Origin: Gillisella vitis
GTDB taxonomy: Bacteria > Pseudomonadota > Alphaproteobacteria > Rhizobiales > Rhizobiaceae
DNA: 64,000 nucleotides
Reading direction: 5' to 3'
Assembly (NCBI RefSeq): GCF_021559775.1
Contig: NZ_CP056047.1
Coordinates: forward strand, 2,046,001 to 2,110,000
Shown piece after piece: positions 35,888 through 45,137 of the stretch (position 1 is its first letter; each line of letters opens with the position of its first letter). The position numbers were made by a program, and so were the translations under genes. A model generated the notes under the pieces. It saw only the letters and a list, made by a program, of their open reading frames with translations, searched no databases and was not told the DNA's origin.

Positions 35888-37225
35888 GTGCAGCCGCTTT
35901 GGAAAACTGGTCTCATCGTCGTCGCGCTTCTCTCAACCGTGTCGCAGCCCGCGCTGGCGCGCAGCCCCTATACGGGGCAGAACGCGAATACCGTGCTGAT
36001 TACGCCCTCAGGAGAAGTTCTGGATTTCGTACCCGAACAAGGCTCGGTGATGATCAGCCGCGACCGCATGGGCCGCACGGTTTTGATTGACCGCTCCGGC
36101 AATCTGATCGCCACGGAAATGCCTGCCGACATGGTGTATGGCCGCGCCGACCGCAATCGTTATCCCAATGATTATTATCCGCCAGCTCCTTCCGGCGGCG
36201 GCTATGACGATGAGGACATGGCGACTGGCGGCATTCCCGGGGACCAACCCGTTGAGCGCCAATCCCTTGATCAGGGCTACCCACAAAACGTCAACCACGA
36301 TCCGTCAGTGAGCGACGATGCCCTGGCACGGCCTGCGTCCCCATCGACCGCAGCGCCGTCGACGCTTGGTAGCAGCGGCAAGGCCAAGCCGGAAATCACA
36401 GCACTTCAGGTCTTTCTTGCCCGCGAGGGGTTTTCGCCGGGCGCTATCGACGGCCATATGGGCATGAATGTGCAAAAGGCGCTGGAAGCCTGGCAGCAAA
36501 AGACCGGCGAGACGCTGAACCCTACCGACACCGACGCCATCATGGAGCGGCTGCGGATGAATGGCGGCCTGCCCTTCACCAGCTACACGCTGACCGCCGC
36601 CGATGCCGCTGGTCCGTATGTGGCGGAAATCCCTGAGGATTATAGCCAGAAGGCTGCGATGCCGTCGCTTGGCTATACATCCACCACAGAAATGCTGGCT
36701 GAGAAATTCCACATGGATGAGGGCTATCTGAAAGCGCTCAATCCAGGTGTGGATTTCACTGTTCCCGGCAGCACGGTCAAAGTGGTCAGCATCGGCCAGC
36801 CTCATAGCGGACGGGTTGCCCGCATCGTTGCCGACAAAGGCCGCAAACAGGTTCTGGCGTATGGTGAGGATGGCCAACTGATTACCGCCTATCCGGCCAG
36901 CATCGGCTCTAACGATACGCCATCGCCGTCCGGCACGGTGCAAGTGCAGCGCGTCGCTTTCGATCCAGGCTATACCTATAATCCGAAGGTCAATTTCCAG
37001 CAGGGTGCCAATGACAAGGTGCTGAATATTCCGCCAGGCCCGAATGGTCCTGTTGGTACCGTCTGGATTGCCTTGTCCAAGCCCACCTACGGCATCCACG
37101 GCACACCGGAACCCTCGAAGATCGGCCGCACCCAGAGCCATGGCTGTATCCGCCTGACCAATTGGGATGCAACGGAACTCGCCAAGATGGTACAGCCGGG
37201 CGTCACTGTGGAATTCGTGGACTGA
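35888..37225 (+). CDS. secreted L,D-transpeptidase (YkuD) with peptidoglycan-binding domain
   Basis: 445 residues if started at the GTG at 35888, which gives a clean signal peptide (MQPLWKTGLIVVALLSTVSQPALA) after ggaaaga; a TTG 13 codons upstream is less likely. A Pro/Asp-rich spacer (about 75-165) precedes a PG_binding_1 domain (about 168-215). The YkuD domain (about 310-445) has the catalytic motif HGTPEPSKIGRTQSHGCIRL with the active Cys. L,D-transpeptidases make 3-3 crosslinks, which are abundant in polar-growing Rhizobiales, or attach proteins to the wall. It ends at a bidirectional terminator. Confidence 0.92.
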   Translation: MQPLWKTGLIVVALLSTVSQPALARSPYTGQNANTVLITPSGEVLDFVPEQGSVMISRDRMGRTVLIDRSGNLIATEMPADMVYGRADRNRYPNDYYPPAPSGGGYDDEDMATGGIPGDQPVERQSLDQGYPQNVNHDPSVSDDALARPASPSTAAPSTLGSSGKAKPEITALQVFLAREGFSPGAIDGHMGMNVQKALEAWQQKTGETLNPTDTDAIMERLRMNGGLPFTSYTLTAADAAGPYVAEIPEDYSQKAAMPSLGYTSTTEMLAEKFHMDEGYLKALNPGVDFTVPGSTVKVVSIGQPHSGRVARIVADKGRKQVLAYGEDGQLITAYPASIGSNDTPSPSGTVQVQRVAFDPGYTYNPKVNFQQGANDKVLNIPPGPNGPVGTVWIALSKPTYGIHGTPEPSKIGRTQSHGCIRLTNWDATELAKMVQPGVTVEFVD

Positions 37226-37248
37226 TAGTAGTCAATTTTAAGCACAAG

Positions 37249-37287
37249 AAAACGCCCCGCCGCGGTTATCGTAGCGGGGCGTTTTTA
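37249..37287. terminator. bidirectional terminator between the L,D-transpeptidase and ParA-like genes
   Basis: Arms acgccccgc (37252-37260) and gcggggcgt (37274-37282), with aaaa before and ttttta after, between convergent genes. Confidence 0.88.
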
Positions 37288-37311
37288 TGTGGCTTCTATC
37301 AATTACAAGTC

Positions 37312-38028
37312 TCAGGCGGCATCACCGATCAGCCGCAAAAGGCGCGGGCGTAGGCTGCGCACCACTTTTACCGGAAGCAGATGCACGACCTCAGCAGCAA
37401 AGGCGCGCGAATTGTCCTGCGCCTTATCCAAATTGCTGACCTTGGCCGGGTCCATCGAATAGACCGTGCCGCCGGTTTCAAAAATGTCGCGGAAGGCGTT
37501 GCGCTCGGCAATCGGAGTATTGATGACATTTACCCCACGCGCCGCCAACAGGCCCTTGATGGCGAGAAGTGCCCGTGTCGTCACCATCGAGGCAACCCGT
37601 GTCAGAACCACCGAATGCGGGATGACAAGATTACCGGCGATCCGCATCTGCTCGATCAGGTCAAGGATCTGGGCGGCTCCCTTGGCATCCATCGCACAGC
37701 CCTGAACAGGGATCATCACATGGTCGGAAAGCCCGATCGCCATGGTGACGATGGCGTCACGCGCACCGGCCAGATCGATGATAACGTAGTCAGCCGTTTT
37801 GCGGCCTTCCCGGATATGGCCCTGCAACGACCCAACGCTGACTTCGGAAATGACTTCAATATTGTGCTGCAACCCCGCGGCTTCCGACCATTGGGTAATC
37901 CAGCGTTGCGGATCGGCATCGAGAATACAGATCCGGTAACCCTGATGGGCAAGTTCTGTGGCAAGCAATAGAGCTGCGGTGGTTTTACCTGCGCCGCCCT
38001 TGGCATTGGCAAATGAGATGACTGGCAT
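37312..38028 (-). CDS. orphan ParA/VirC1-like ATPase
   Basis: 238 residues from the ATG at 38028 (GAGG upstream). Deviant Walker A FANAKGGAGKTTAALLLA with both lysines, switch I region LDADPQRWITQWSEAAG, and Walker B YVIIDLAGARDAIV. ParA-type ATPases position DNA or protein complexes. No parB or rep genes are adjacent, so it is not a partition locus. The ISFANAKGGAGKTT start and the WITQW block resemble VirC1-like proteins of rhizobia and agrobacteria; chromosomal copies often stand alone. Cargo unknown. Confidence 0.88.
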   Translation of the reverse strand: MPVISFANAKGGAGKTTAALLLATELAHQGYRICILDADPQRWITQWSEAAGLQHNIEVISEVSVGSLQGHIREGRKTADYVIIDLAGARDAIVTMAIGLSDHVMIPVQGCAMDAKGAAQILDLIEQMRIAGNLVIPHSVVLTRVASMVTTRALLAIKGLLAARGVNVINTPIAERNAFRDIFETGGTVYSMDPAKVSNLDKAQDNSRAFAAEVVHLLPVKVVRSLRPRLLRLIGDAA

Positions 38029-38204
38029 TGGTGTCCTCGATGCTATGATTGAGCCACTCATCGCTCTAACAGGCACCCGGCTATTCATGGCGCCCGGTTA
38101 ATACATCCTTGCTAAAAATGGTTAATAAATAGCAAATGACATATATCAGTTCTTGTGAATGAAATTCTAGGTTACCTTGCTTGCCGTAAGCTGGAGCCAG
38201 ATTT

Positions 38205-39350
38205 TCAAAAACATTCCGCCAGCAATGCGGTGGTATTTTCCAAAGTCATCTTGACAGGATTGCTCGCGGCACTTGCATCGCGGATTGCCATGGCAGCCAG
38301 ATCGTCCAGCCGGTCACCCGGCACGCCAAGCTCGCTCAGATTATGTGGAATGGCGAGATCCTCACGAAACACCATCAGAAAATCATGGAAACCATCGAAG
38401 CCGCCCTGGATTTCCAGATAGCCCGCCAGTTTCTCGATCTTGCGCTCTATGGCCTTGCGGTTGAAAGATACCACCATCGGCATCAACACCGCATTGGTTG
38501 TGCCGTGATGGGTATTATAGACCGCGCCGATCGGGTGCGACAGCGCGTGAATGGCCCCCAGCCCCTTTTGCAGGGCAATCGACCCCATGACCGCCGCCGA
38601 CATCATGTTGAGCCGGGCTTCCAGATCCACCGGATCACGATAGGCTTTGGGCAGAAATTCCTTGACCAACCGCATCCCCTCGATCGCAATACCCTGGCCG
38701 AGCGGATGGTAGACCGGCGAACAATAGGCTTCCAGGCAATGGGCGAATGCATCCATGCCGGTGCCAGCCGTGATGGATTTCGGCATGCCGACCGTCAGTT
38801 CCGGATCACAAATGACGATTGCCGGAAGCATTTTCGGATGAAAGATCGCGGTCTTGACGTGGGTGACTGTATTGGTGATCACGCAGGTGCGTCCCACTTC
38901 GGCACCGGTCCCTGCTGTAGTTGGCACTGTCACAACCGGCAGGATTGCCGCCTCATTGGCATCACGCCAGCCCTCAGTGCCCGCGGCGAAATCCCAGACC
39001 GGGCGGGTCTGCCCCGCCATGAAGGCCACGCATTTGCCAAGATCAATGCCGGAGCCTCCGCCAAAGGCAACGACACCGTCATGACCACCTTGCCGGAAGG
39101 CCGCAAGCCCGGCTTCCAGATTAAGCTCCGTCGGGTTGGGATCGACATCGGCAAACAGCGCGTTGTCCAGCCCTGCGTCACTCAACGTTTCCTGCGCCAC
39201 CCTGGTAATCGCCAACGCTGCCAGCCCACGGTCAGTGACCAGCAAAGGATTGCGCATGCCCAAGGATTTGCAGGCTTCACCCAGCTCTTCTATCCGACCG
39301 CGCCCGACCCTGATGTCGGTCGGATAACTCCAATTCGCAAAGATTTTCAT
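38205..39350 (-). CDS. iron-containing alcohol dehydrogenase
   Basis: 381 residues from the ATG at 39350. Group III Fe-ADH with the NAD-binding GGGSGIDLGKCVAF, VPTTAGTGAEVGRTCVI, and metal ligands in GTGMDAFAHCLEAY and ALSHPIGAVYNTHHGTTNAVLMP (three His visible). Members oxidise or reduce primary alcohols, lactaldehyde or amino alcohols. It lies downstream of an amino acid permease gene on the same strand, with a 316-bp gap that includes a hairpin, so the link is loose. Confidence 0.92.
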   Translation of the reverse strand: MKIFANWSYPTDIRVGRGRIEELGEACKSLGMRNPLLVTDRGLAALAITRVAQETLSDAGLDNALFADVDPNPTELNLEAGLAAFRQGGHDGVVAFGGGSGIDLGKCVAFMAGQTRPVWDFAAGTEGWRDANEAAILPVVTVPTTAGTGAEVGRTCVITNTVTHVKTAIFHPKMLPAIVICDPELTVGMPKSITAGTGMDAFAHCLEAYCSPVYHPLGQGIAIEGMRLVKEFLPKAYRDPVDLEARLNMMSAAVMGSIALQKGLGAIHALSHPIGAVYNTHHGTTNAVLMPMVVSFNRKAIERKIEKLAGYLEIQGGFDGFHDFLMVFREDLAIPHNLSELGVPGDRLDDLAAMAIRDASAASNPVKMTLENTTALLAECF

Positions 39351-39666
39351 GATCGCATCACTCCTTCCACCGGAGGATCGAAGAGGGGATCGGAAAAGGC
39401 AAAAAGGATTAGCGAGGGTCATGCCGCTGCTTGCGTCTGACCAGTGCAAACCTCAGAGAATTTGAACCTCCCGAATGCGGGCTTTCCTCCTCACCCACAA
39501 CGGCCATGGTAGGGTATCTAATATAAATAACTACTAATCAAAAAGGGAAAATCGGTGGCTTCGCCACCACAATTTCAAATTTCAAAAGAAAACAATCTCA
39601 CGCTTTCATTTAGATAAACAGAGGCCGCCGATCCGGGCGACCCCTCTTCGTATCAGGTCAGGCTAT
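39351..39666. other. intergenic region between the permease and alcohol dehydrogenase genes
   Basis: 316 bp. It contains the permease terminator candidate near 39615-39646 and an AT-rich stretch (39510-39610) that probably carries the dehydrogenase promoter. No gene is seen. Confidence 0.5.
39615..39646 (-). terminator. candidate terminator after the permease gene
   Basis: On the minus strand an imperfect GC stem (GAGG...CGCC / GGCGGCCTC) is followed by TGTTTATC, 21 bp past the stop. Confidence 0.5.
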
Positions 39667-41238
39667 TCAGGCTTGGCCGACAGCTTTTTCCGCAGCGGCA
39701 ATTTCCGCCTGCCGCTTTGCCACTTCATCGCCAATCGGCGGGCCCTTGAAGCGACGCTGCTCGAACAGAACCCAGATCAGCGCCGTCAGCGCCAGAAAAC
39801 CGACAGTGATATACAGCGCCCACTGGTTGGGCGGCTGCACCCCGATGATAAAGATGGCAACCATGGCCAGGATGACCAGAAGACCGACAAACCGGTAAGC
39901 GCCGATCCCCATATTCCACGGTCCCATTTTCGGCCATTTCGCCGTACCGATCACCTTCATACCGAGCACGATCGGAATGGCGAAGGACAGGAACAGGAAG
40001 ATCACCGTGCAGGACACGACAATCGTATAAGCCGAGGCACCGGCAATGGTGACAAGCGAGGCACCCCAGACGAACAGCACTGAAAGCACAGCCCCGACCC
40101 AGATGGCCGTCGCCGGAGTACGGAACCTTGGGCTGACACTGGAAAGCGCCTTGGAGGCAGGCAGGCCGCCATCACGCGAAAAGGCATAGATCATCCGCGA
40201 CACGGAGGTGACGGTTGCCAGACCGCAGATGAATTGCGCAACGAAAATTGCCAGATAGAGAATATTGGCGACAACCGGGTGGGTGATGCTGTTCAGAGTC
40301 CAGAAGAACACGTTCCAGCCCTGGGCTGCGGCTTCATTCATATCGGGAATAGCCAACAGGAAGGCCAGCAACATGATATAGCCGAACAGCGATGCCCAGA
40401 AGACCGAGGAAATAATCCCCTTCGGCACCGATTCCGAAGCCTTGATGGTTTCCTCCGAGGTATGGGCGGAGGCATCGTAACCGGTGATCGTATAGATCGG
40501 CAAAAGCAGGCTGAGAGCAAAAATATACCAGACACTGCCGGTCTGCGGCCAGACTGGCGCATCGCCCGCTGGTGTGCCGGAATAATTGGTGAAGGTCCAG
40601 ATGCGGGAGAAATCCCAGGTTTTCACGCCGATCAGGCAGACGATTGTCAAGGCAATGGCGGTGATGAAGATCAGATAGCCTGAGAGATCCGTCAGCTTGG
40701 CGGTAAGCTTGATGCCGAGATGGTTGATCAGCGCCTGAGCCGCCGTAATCGCGGCCACGAACAGGATCTGGTTGGCAAAGCCGCCTGCCGTCGTCGTATC
40801 GACATTGATGCCGAACCATCCGGCAATCGATCCGGCGAAAAAGCCCCAGGTGCCGACATTGATGGCACCGAGCACAGTGACCAGGCCGATCAGGTTGAAC
40901 CAGGCCGTAACCCAGCCGGTGAAACGATTGCCGAGGATCGAGCCCCAGTGATACAGACCACCTGCCGTGGGATAAGCCGAGGCGATCTGTGCCATGCCGA
41001 GCGCGAAAACGCCGGAAATCAGGCAGCCCAACGGCCAGCCGATGCCGATGGCCGCCCCACCGGCCCCGGATGTCGCCTGGGCCAACGAATTGATGCCGCC
41101 GGACAGAATACAAATGATCGAGAAGGAAATCGCAAAGTTCGAAAACGAACTCATGCGCCGCTCCAGCTCCTGCGCATAGCCCATGGAATGGAGGATATGC
41201 AGGTCTTCCTGCTTATCGACGTCGCTATAACCGGTCAT
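39667..41238 (-). CDS. APC-superfamily amino acid/amine permease
   Basis: 523 residues after actggggg, with about twelve hydrophobic segments. The N-terminal RRMSSFSNFAISFSIICILSGG and TAGGLYHWGSILGNRFTGW blocks are typical of the amino acid/choline transporter branch (GABA permease-like). GYDASAHTSEETIKASESVPKGI is also characteristic of that branch. Substrate could be GABA, choline, ethanolamine or similar amines. The Fe-ADH gene downstream would fit amino-alcohol use, but this is inference. Confidence 0.9.
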   Translation of the reverse strand: MTGYSDVDKQEDLHILHSMGYAQELERRMSSFSNFAISFSIICILSGGINSLAQATSGAGGAAIGIGWPLGCLISGVFALGMAQIASAYPTAGGLYHWGSILGNRFTGWVTAWFNLIGLVTVLGAINVGTWGFFAGSIAGWFGINVDTTTAGGFANQILFVAAITAAQALINHLGIKLTAKLTDLSGYLIFITAIALTIVCLIGVKTWDFSRIWTFTNYSGTPAGDAPVWPQTGSVWYIFALSLLLPIYTITGYDASAHTSEETIKASESVPKGIISSVFWASLFGYIMLLAFLLAIPDMNEAAAQGWNVFFWTLNSITHPVVANILYLAIFVAQFICGLATVTSVSRMIYAFSRDGGLPASKALSSVSPRFRTPATAIWVGAVLSVLFVWGASLVTIAGASAYTIVVSCTVIFLFLSFAIPIVLGMKVIGTAKWPKMGPWNMGIGAYRFVGLLVILAMVAIFIIGVQPPNQWALYITVGFLALTALIWVLFEQRRFKGPPIGDEVAKRQAEIAAAEKAVGQA

Positions 41239-42108
41239 GATGACCCCCAGTTAAGCCGAGGCAAAACACCTCGGCAGCCTCTGCCTTTCGGTTTGCCGGT
41301 TGTTACCGTTACAAACCGCACGCAGTCTTCGCTGCTCCCTTTGGATCTTGTTATCTTGAGCCGGACCGGCATGGCCGAATGGCTTGGAGACCCGTCACGA
41401 TCCTGTGATGCAGGCCTCTGTTTTTAGTCTTTGCCTAAAATCAATTGCAGTCGAGAAAAAAATCAATCTCCAGCTTTTCAAATGCCAAAGCAATTCACAT
41501 GCCTGTTCGCGTCATTCCCCGGCCTGCAACCGTCGCCGCAACAAAGAATGACAGGAAAGCGCCTCATGAAAACCCGCTATTTGCACAGGCACAGAGGCGC
41601 GGATGACAACGCGTACCACACGGGCATGCCTGCACAACAAAGCCAAAGGACTGAATCTTCGAGACAAAGAACTTATTTTCTTTTTCAAATCAAGGAACTA
41701 AGCGCCAATTCCCCGACATCCCCTTAGGCTGAACAGGGAAAAGTCATTTTTTCCAGTTGGGGCAGATTGACTCGGTGACCCTCTGTCGTCTTATCTTTGC
41801 GCAATAAACCGGCAAAGACCGGAGGGGAACAATCGACGCTTGCAGATACCTGTCATCTCAGCAGCAGCGCGCGCAAAATCCAGGGTCATGGCTTTTACCT
41901 GCTCGGCCGGGTCATCCGTGCTATCAGCGATACCGCAGATTGTCTCCAAGAATACCGTTGCAGAAATACTTGAAGATATGCCCGTTATAGCAGTGCTCAC
42001 CCACCCTATCCGTCACATAACTATCATCTGCGCCCCCTATGCAGTCGCTCGGCTTACCGCAGACAATTTTGCAGATCGAAGATTTGCAGATCCACAAGGA
42101 GGACACCC
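41239..42108. other. long intergenic region upstream of the ABC importer operon
   Basis: 870 bp between the divergent permease and importer genes. Short ORFs on both strands (for example 41431-41727 plus and 41791-42000 minus) lack ribosome binding sites, recognisable folds and consistent codon use, so I do not call genes. The right end has aaggagg before the binding-protein gene. A small RNA or long leader is possible in a gap this size, but no structure stands out. Confidence 0.5.
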
Positions 42109-43209
42109 GTGAACATCCGTTTGCACCGCATTCTTTCCCTCTCGACCGCCATGGTCGTCGCATCGACCGCCTATGCGAGCGCCGAGCCAAGCGCCGAGCT
42201 GATCGCAGCTGCCAAAAAAGAAGGCATGCTGACCACCATCGCCCTGCCCCATGACTGGTGCGGCTATGGTGACGTGATCGCCGGTTTCAAGAAAAAATAC
42301 CCTGAGATCAAGGTCAACGAGCTGAACCCGAATGCAGGTTCCGGCGACGAAATCGAAGCGATCAAGGCCAATAAGGGCAATACCGGCCCGCAGGCTCCCG
42401 ATGTTATCGACGTCGGCCTGTCCTTCGGTCCTGCTGCCAAGAAAGACGGTCTCGTTCAGCCTTACAAGGTCTCCACCTGGGATTCGATCCCGGCTTCGGC
42501 CAAGGATGCCGACGGCTATTGGTATGGCGATTATTACGGCGTTCTGGCCATCGGTGTGAACAAGGATATCGTCAAGGACGTTCCTAAGAGCTTTGCCGAC
42601 CTGACCGCTTCCAAATATGCCAATTCCGTTGCCATGCCTGGCGATCCACGCACCGGCAATAGCTCGATGATGACGGTATATGCCGCTGGCGTCGCGCAGT
42701 CCGGCAAGACTGGTGCCGATGCCGCCAAGGCAGGCATCGAGTTCATGAAGTCGCTGAAGGAAAAGGGCAATCTCGTGCCGGTCAACGGCTCGGCCCAGAA
42801 CATGGCGCAGGGCACCACGCCGATCCTGTTCGATTGGGACTATAACGTGCTTGCCATGCGCGACAAGCTGGCTGGCAACCCGCCGATGGACGTTGTTGTT
42901 CCCTCGGATTCGGTCATCGCCGGCGTTTACGTTCAGGCGATTTCGGCTTTCGCGCCACATCCGAACGCTGCCAAGCTGTGGATGGAATATCTCTATTCCG
43001 ACGAAGGTCAGCTCGGCTGGCTGGCTGGCTATTGCCATCCGATCCGCTTCAACGATCTGGCTGAAAAGAAGAAGATTCCGCAGGCCCTGCTCGACAAGAT
43101 GCCGGATGCCGCAGGCTATGCCAAGGCGATCTTCCCCACTCTGGACGAGCAGTCCGCTGCCAAGGCAGTGGTTGCCGCCGATTGGGCAAAGCAGATGGGC
43201 GCGCAATAA
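42109..43209 (+). CDS. ABC importer, periplasmic substrate-binding protein (extracellular type 6-like)
   Basis: 366 residues with a signal peptide (MNIRLHRILSLSTAMVVASTAYA) after acaaggagg. The class D/type II binding-protein fold is suggested by LIAAAKKEGMLTTIALPHDW, VIDVGLSFGPAAKKDG and YGVLAIGVNKDIVKDVPKSFADL. This group binds ferric iron, polyamines, 2-aminoethylphosphonate or thiamine. The ligand cannot be fixed. It is the first gene of a four-gene operon with two permeases and an ATPase, separated from the first permease by 87 bp. Confidence 0.88.
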   Translation: MNIRLHRILSLSTAMVVASTAYASAEPSAELIAAAKKEGMLTTIALPHDWCGYGDVIAGFKKKYPEIKVNELNPNAGSGDEIEAIKANKGNTGPQAPDVIDVGLSFGPAAKKDGLVQPYKVSTWDSIPASAKDADGYWYGDYYGVLAIGVNKDIVKDVPKSFADLTASKYANSVAMPGDPRTGNSSMMTVYAAGVAQSGKTGADAAKAGIEFMKSLKEKGNLVPVNGSAQNMAQGTTPILFDWDYNVLAMRDKLAGNPPMDVVVPSDSVIAGVYVQAISAFAPHPNAAKLWMEYLYSDEGQLGWLAGYCHPIRFNDLAEKKKIPQALLDKMPDAAGYAKAIFPTLDEQSAAKAVVAADWAKQMGAQ

Positions 43210-43296
43210 GTTAGCGCCAGTGCTGAAATTTCACTCCACCTTTGCGCAGGCCGGTTTTTACCGGCCTGCGTGCCTAATTTGAAGGGAAAAAGTGGC

Positions 43297-44289
43297 ATGA
43301 CCGTTGCGGAGACCGAGCTTCATTCGCCAGCCAGTGCATCCGTGCCAAATTCATCCAGGCCCAGTGCACCGACGCTCAACGCCCCCCTGCCCAGCCTACC
43401 CATAGTCGAAGGCTCCAGACAGCAACCAGCACCTCGCCCCAAAAGCCGGGTAAACTGGGATTGGCTGGGTGTGCTGCCGTTTTTCCTGTTTGCCATTCTG
43501 TTTCTGATCGGGCCAATCCTTTATCTGGTCAAAGGCTCTTTCCAGAATCCGGCCGGTGATTTTACGCTGGAAAATTTCATCAGTCTGGCCACCCCCAATA
43601 TCATGGCCGCCTATTCCCTGTCGCTGCGCCTGAGTCTGGCCGCAGCTTGTCTTGGCGCCATCGCTGGTCTTCTGGTGGGCTATGCCATTATTCTCGGTGG
43701 CCTGCCGCGCTGGGTGCGCACGGCCTTCATGACATTTTCGGGTGTCGCCTCGAATTTTGCCGGTATTCCGCTGGCCTTCGCCTTCATCGCCACCCTGGGC
43801 CGGTTGGGCCTGGTCACCGTTCTGTTGCGGGACATGTTCGGCTTCAATCTCTATGGCACGGGCTTCAGCCTGTTTTCCTTCTGGGGCCTGGCGATCACCT
43901 ATCTGTATTTCCAGCTGCCGCTGATGGTGCTGATCATCACTCCTGCCCTCGACGGATTGAAGGGCGAATGGCGCGAAGCAGCAGAAATTCTCGGCGCTAC
44001 CCGCCGCCAATATTGGCAAATGGTCGCCCTGCCGGTGCTGACCCCCTCCATTCTTGGCTGTTTCCTGCTGCTGTTTGCCAATGCCTTTGGCACGCTGGTC
44101 ACCGTCTATGCCCTGACCGGGTCCAGCTTCGGCGTCGTGCCCATCGTGCTTTACCAGCAAATTCAGGGCAATGTGCTTTACAATCCCAATCTTGGCTATG
44201 CGCTGGCGGTTGGCATGGTGGCCATCATGGCCGTCACCAACACCCTCTATCTTATCCTGCGCAGCCGCGCCGAACGGTGGCAAAAATGA
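43297..44289 (+). CDS. ABC importer permease 1
   Basis: 330 residues from the ATG at 43297 (aagggaaaaag upstream). A Pro-rich cytoplasmic N-terminus (about 1-55) precedes six membrane segments. The EAA loop, where the ATPase docks, is EWREAAEILGATRRQYWQMVALP. It matches the PotB/PhnU-like permease family. Its stop overlaps the next permease start (ATGA), so they are coupled. Confidence 0.92.
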   Translation: MTVAETELHSPASASVPNSSRPSAPTLNAPLPSLPIVEGSRQQPAPRPKSRVNWDWLGVLPFFLFAILFLIGPILYLVKGSFQNPAGDFTLENFISLATPNIMAAYSLSLRLSLAAACLGAIAGLLVGYAIILGGLPRWVRTAFMTFSGVASNFAGIPLAFAFIATLGRLGLVTVLLRDMFGFNLYGTGFSLFSFWGLAITYLYFQLPLMVLIITPALDGLKGEWREAAEILGATRRQYWQMVALPVLTPSILGCFLLLFANAFGTLVTVYALTGSSFGVVPIVLYQQIQGNVLYNPNLGYALAVGMVAIMAVTNTLYLILRSRAERWQK

Positions 44290-45137
44290 AAAAGCCCTTT
44301 CCGCTGGTCTCGACCGTCATCGTCCTTATCGCTGCCGCCTATTTCCTTGTTCCGCTCTATGCGACCTTCCAGTTTTCCCTGCAAATGCTGCGGGGCCAGT
44401 GGAGCTTTGCCGCTTACCGTTCGGTGTTTTCCAGCGACGAGTTTCTGTCTACCCTTGGCTACTCAGCCTTTGCCTCCCTGATGGCCATTGTGGTTGGTGC
44501 CGTCATCGTCGTGCCCACCGCCTATTGGGTACGGCTGCGGCTGCCGAAACTGCGACCCATCGTTGAGTTCGTCAGCCTCCTGCCGCTGATCATTCCGCCC
44601 GTCGTCCTGGTGTTCGGTTATATCCGGTTGTTTGGTTCCAATTCTTATCTACCGCTCACCATGTCGGAGAACGGCACCAATATCCTGCTGGTGATTGGCT
44701 ATGTCACCTTGTCCCTGCCCTATATGTTTCGGGCCGTGGACAATGGTATGGCCGCCATCGACATCACCACCCTGACCGAAGCCGCCGAAAGCCTCGGCGC
44801 ATCGCGGCTGCGCACCATTGCCGAGGTGATTTTCCCCAATGTCCGCTCGGCCATCGTCTCTGGCGCCTTCCTGACCTTTTCGATCTCGCTGGGCGAATTC
44901 GTCTTCGCCAGCCTGCTCAATCGCCCGGCCTTCGGCCCCTATATGGTCAAGATGGGCCAGGACCGCGCCTATGAACCGGCAGCGCTCGCCGTTTTGTCCT
45001 TCGCGCTGACCTGGGGCTGCATGGTCCTCATGCAATTATTCGCCAATAAAAAACCCGGACAGCGCTGGTTGCCACGCCGTATGACACGCCAGGCCCCGAT
45101 GTCCTCTTCCATGCCCCCAAGGAGTGCAACCCGATGA
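44286..45137 (+). CDS. ABC importer permease 2
   Basis: 283 residues, six membrane segments, EAA loop TLTEAAESLGASRLRTIAEVIFP. It is PotC-like and pairs with permease 1. It overlaps both neighbours by 4 bp. The open frame extends far upstream inside the first permease gene, but the ATG at 44286 gives the normal family length. Confidence 0.92.
   Translation: MKKPFPLVSTVIVLIAAAYFLVPLYATFQFSLQMLRGQWSFAAYRSVFSSDEFLSTLGYSAFASLMAIVVGAVIVVPTAYWVRLRLPKLRPIVEFVSLLPLIIPPVVLVFGYIRLFGSNSYLPLTMSENGTNILLVIGYVTLSLPYMFRAVDNGMAAIDITTLTEAAESLGASRLRTIAEVIFPNVRSAIVSGAFLTFSISLGEFVFASLLNRPAFGPYMVKMGQDRAYEPAALAVLSFALTWGCMVLMQLFANKKPGQRWLPRRMTRQAPMSSSMPPRSATR

Noticed and set aside
37312-38028. Plasmid partition or replication locus
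   Set aside because: Only a ParA-like gene is present; no ParB, RepB/RepC or iteron-like repeats nearby.
41431-42112. Short ORFs upstream of the ABC importer operon
   Set aside because: No ribosome binding sites, overlapping candidates on both strands, and no recognisable protein features.
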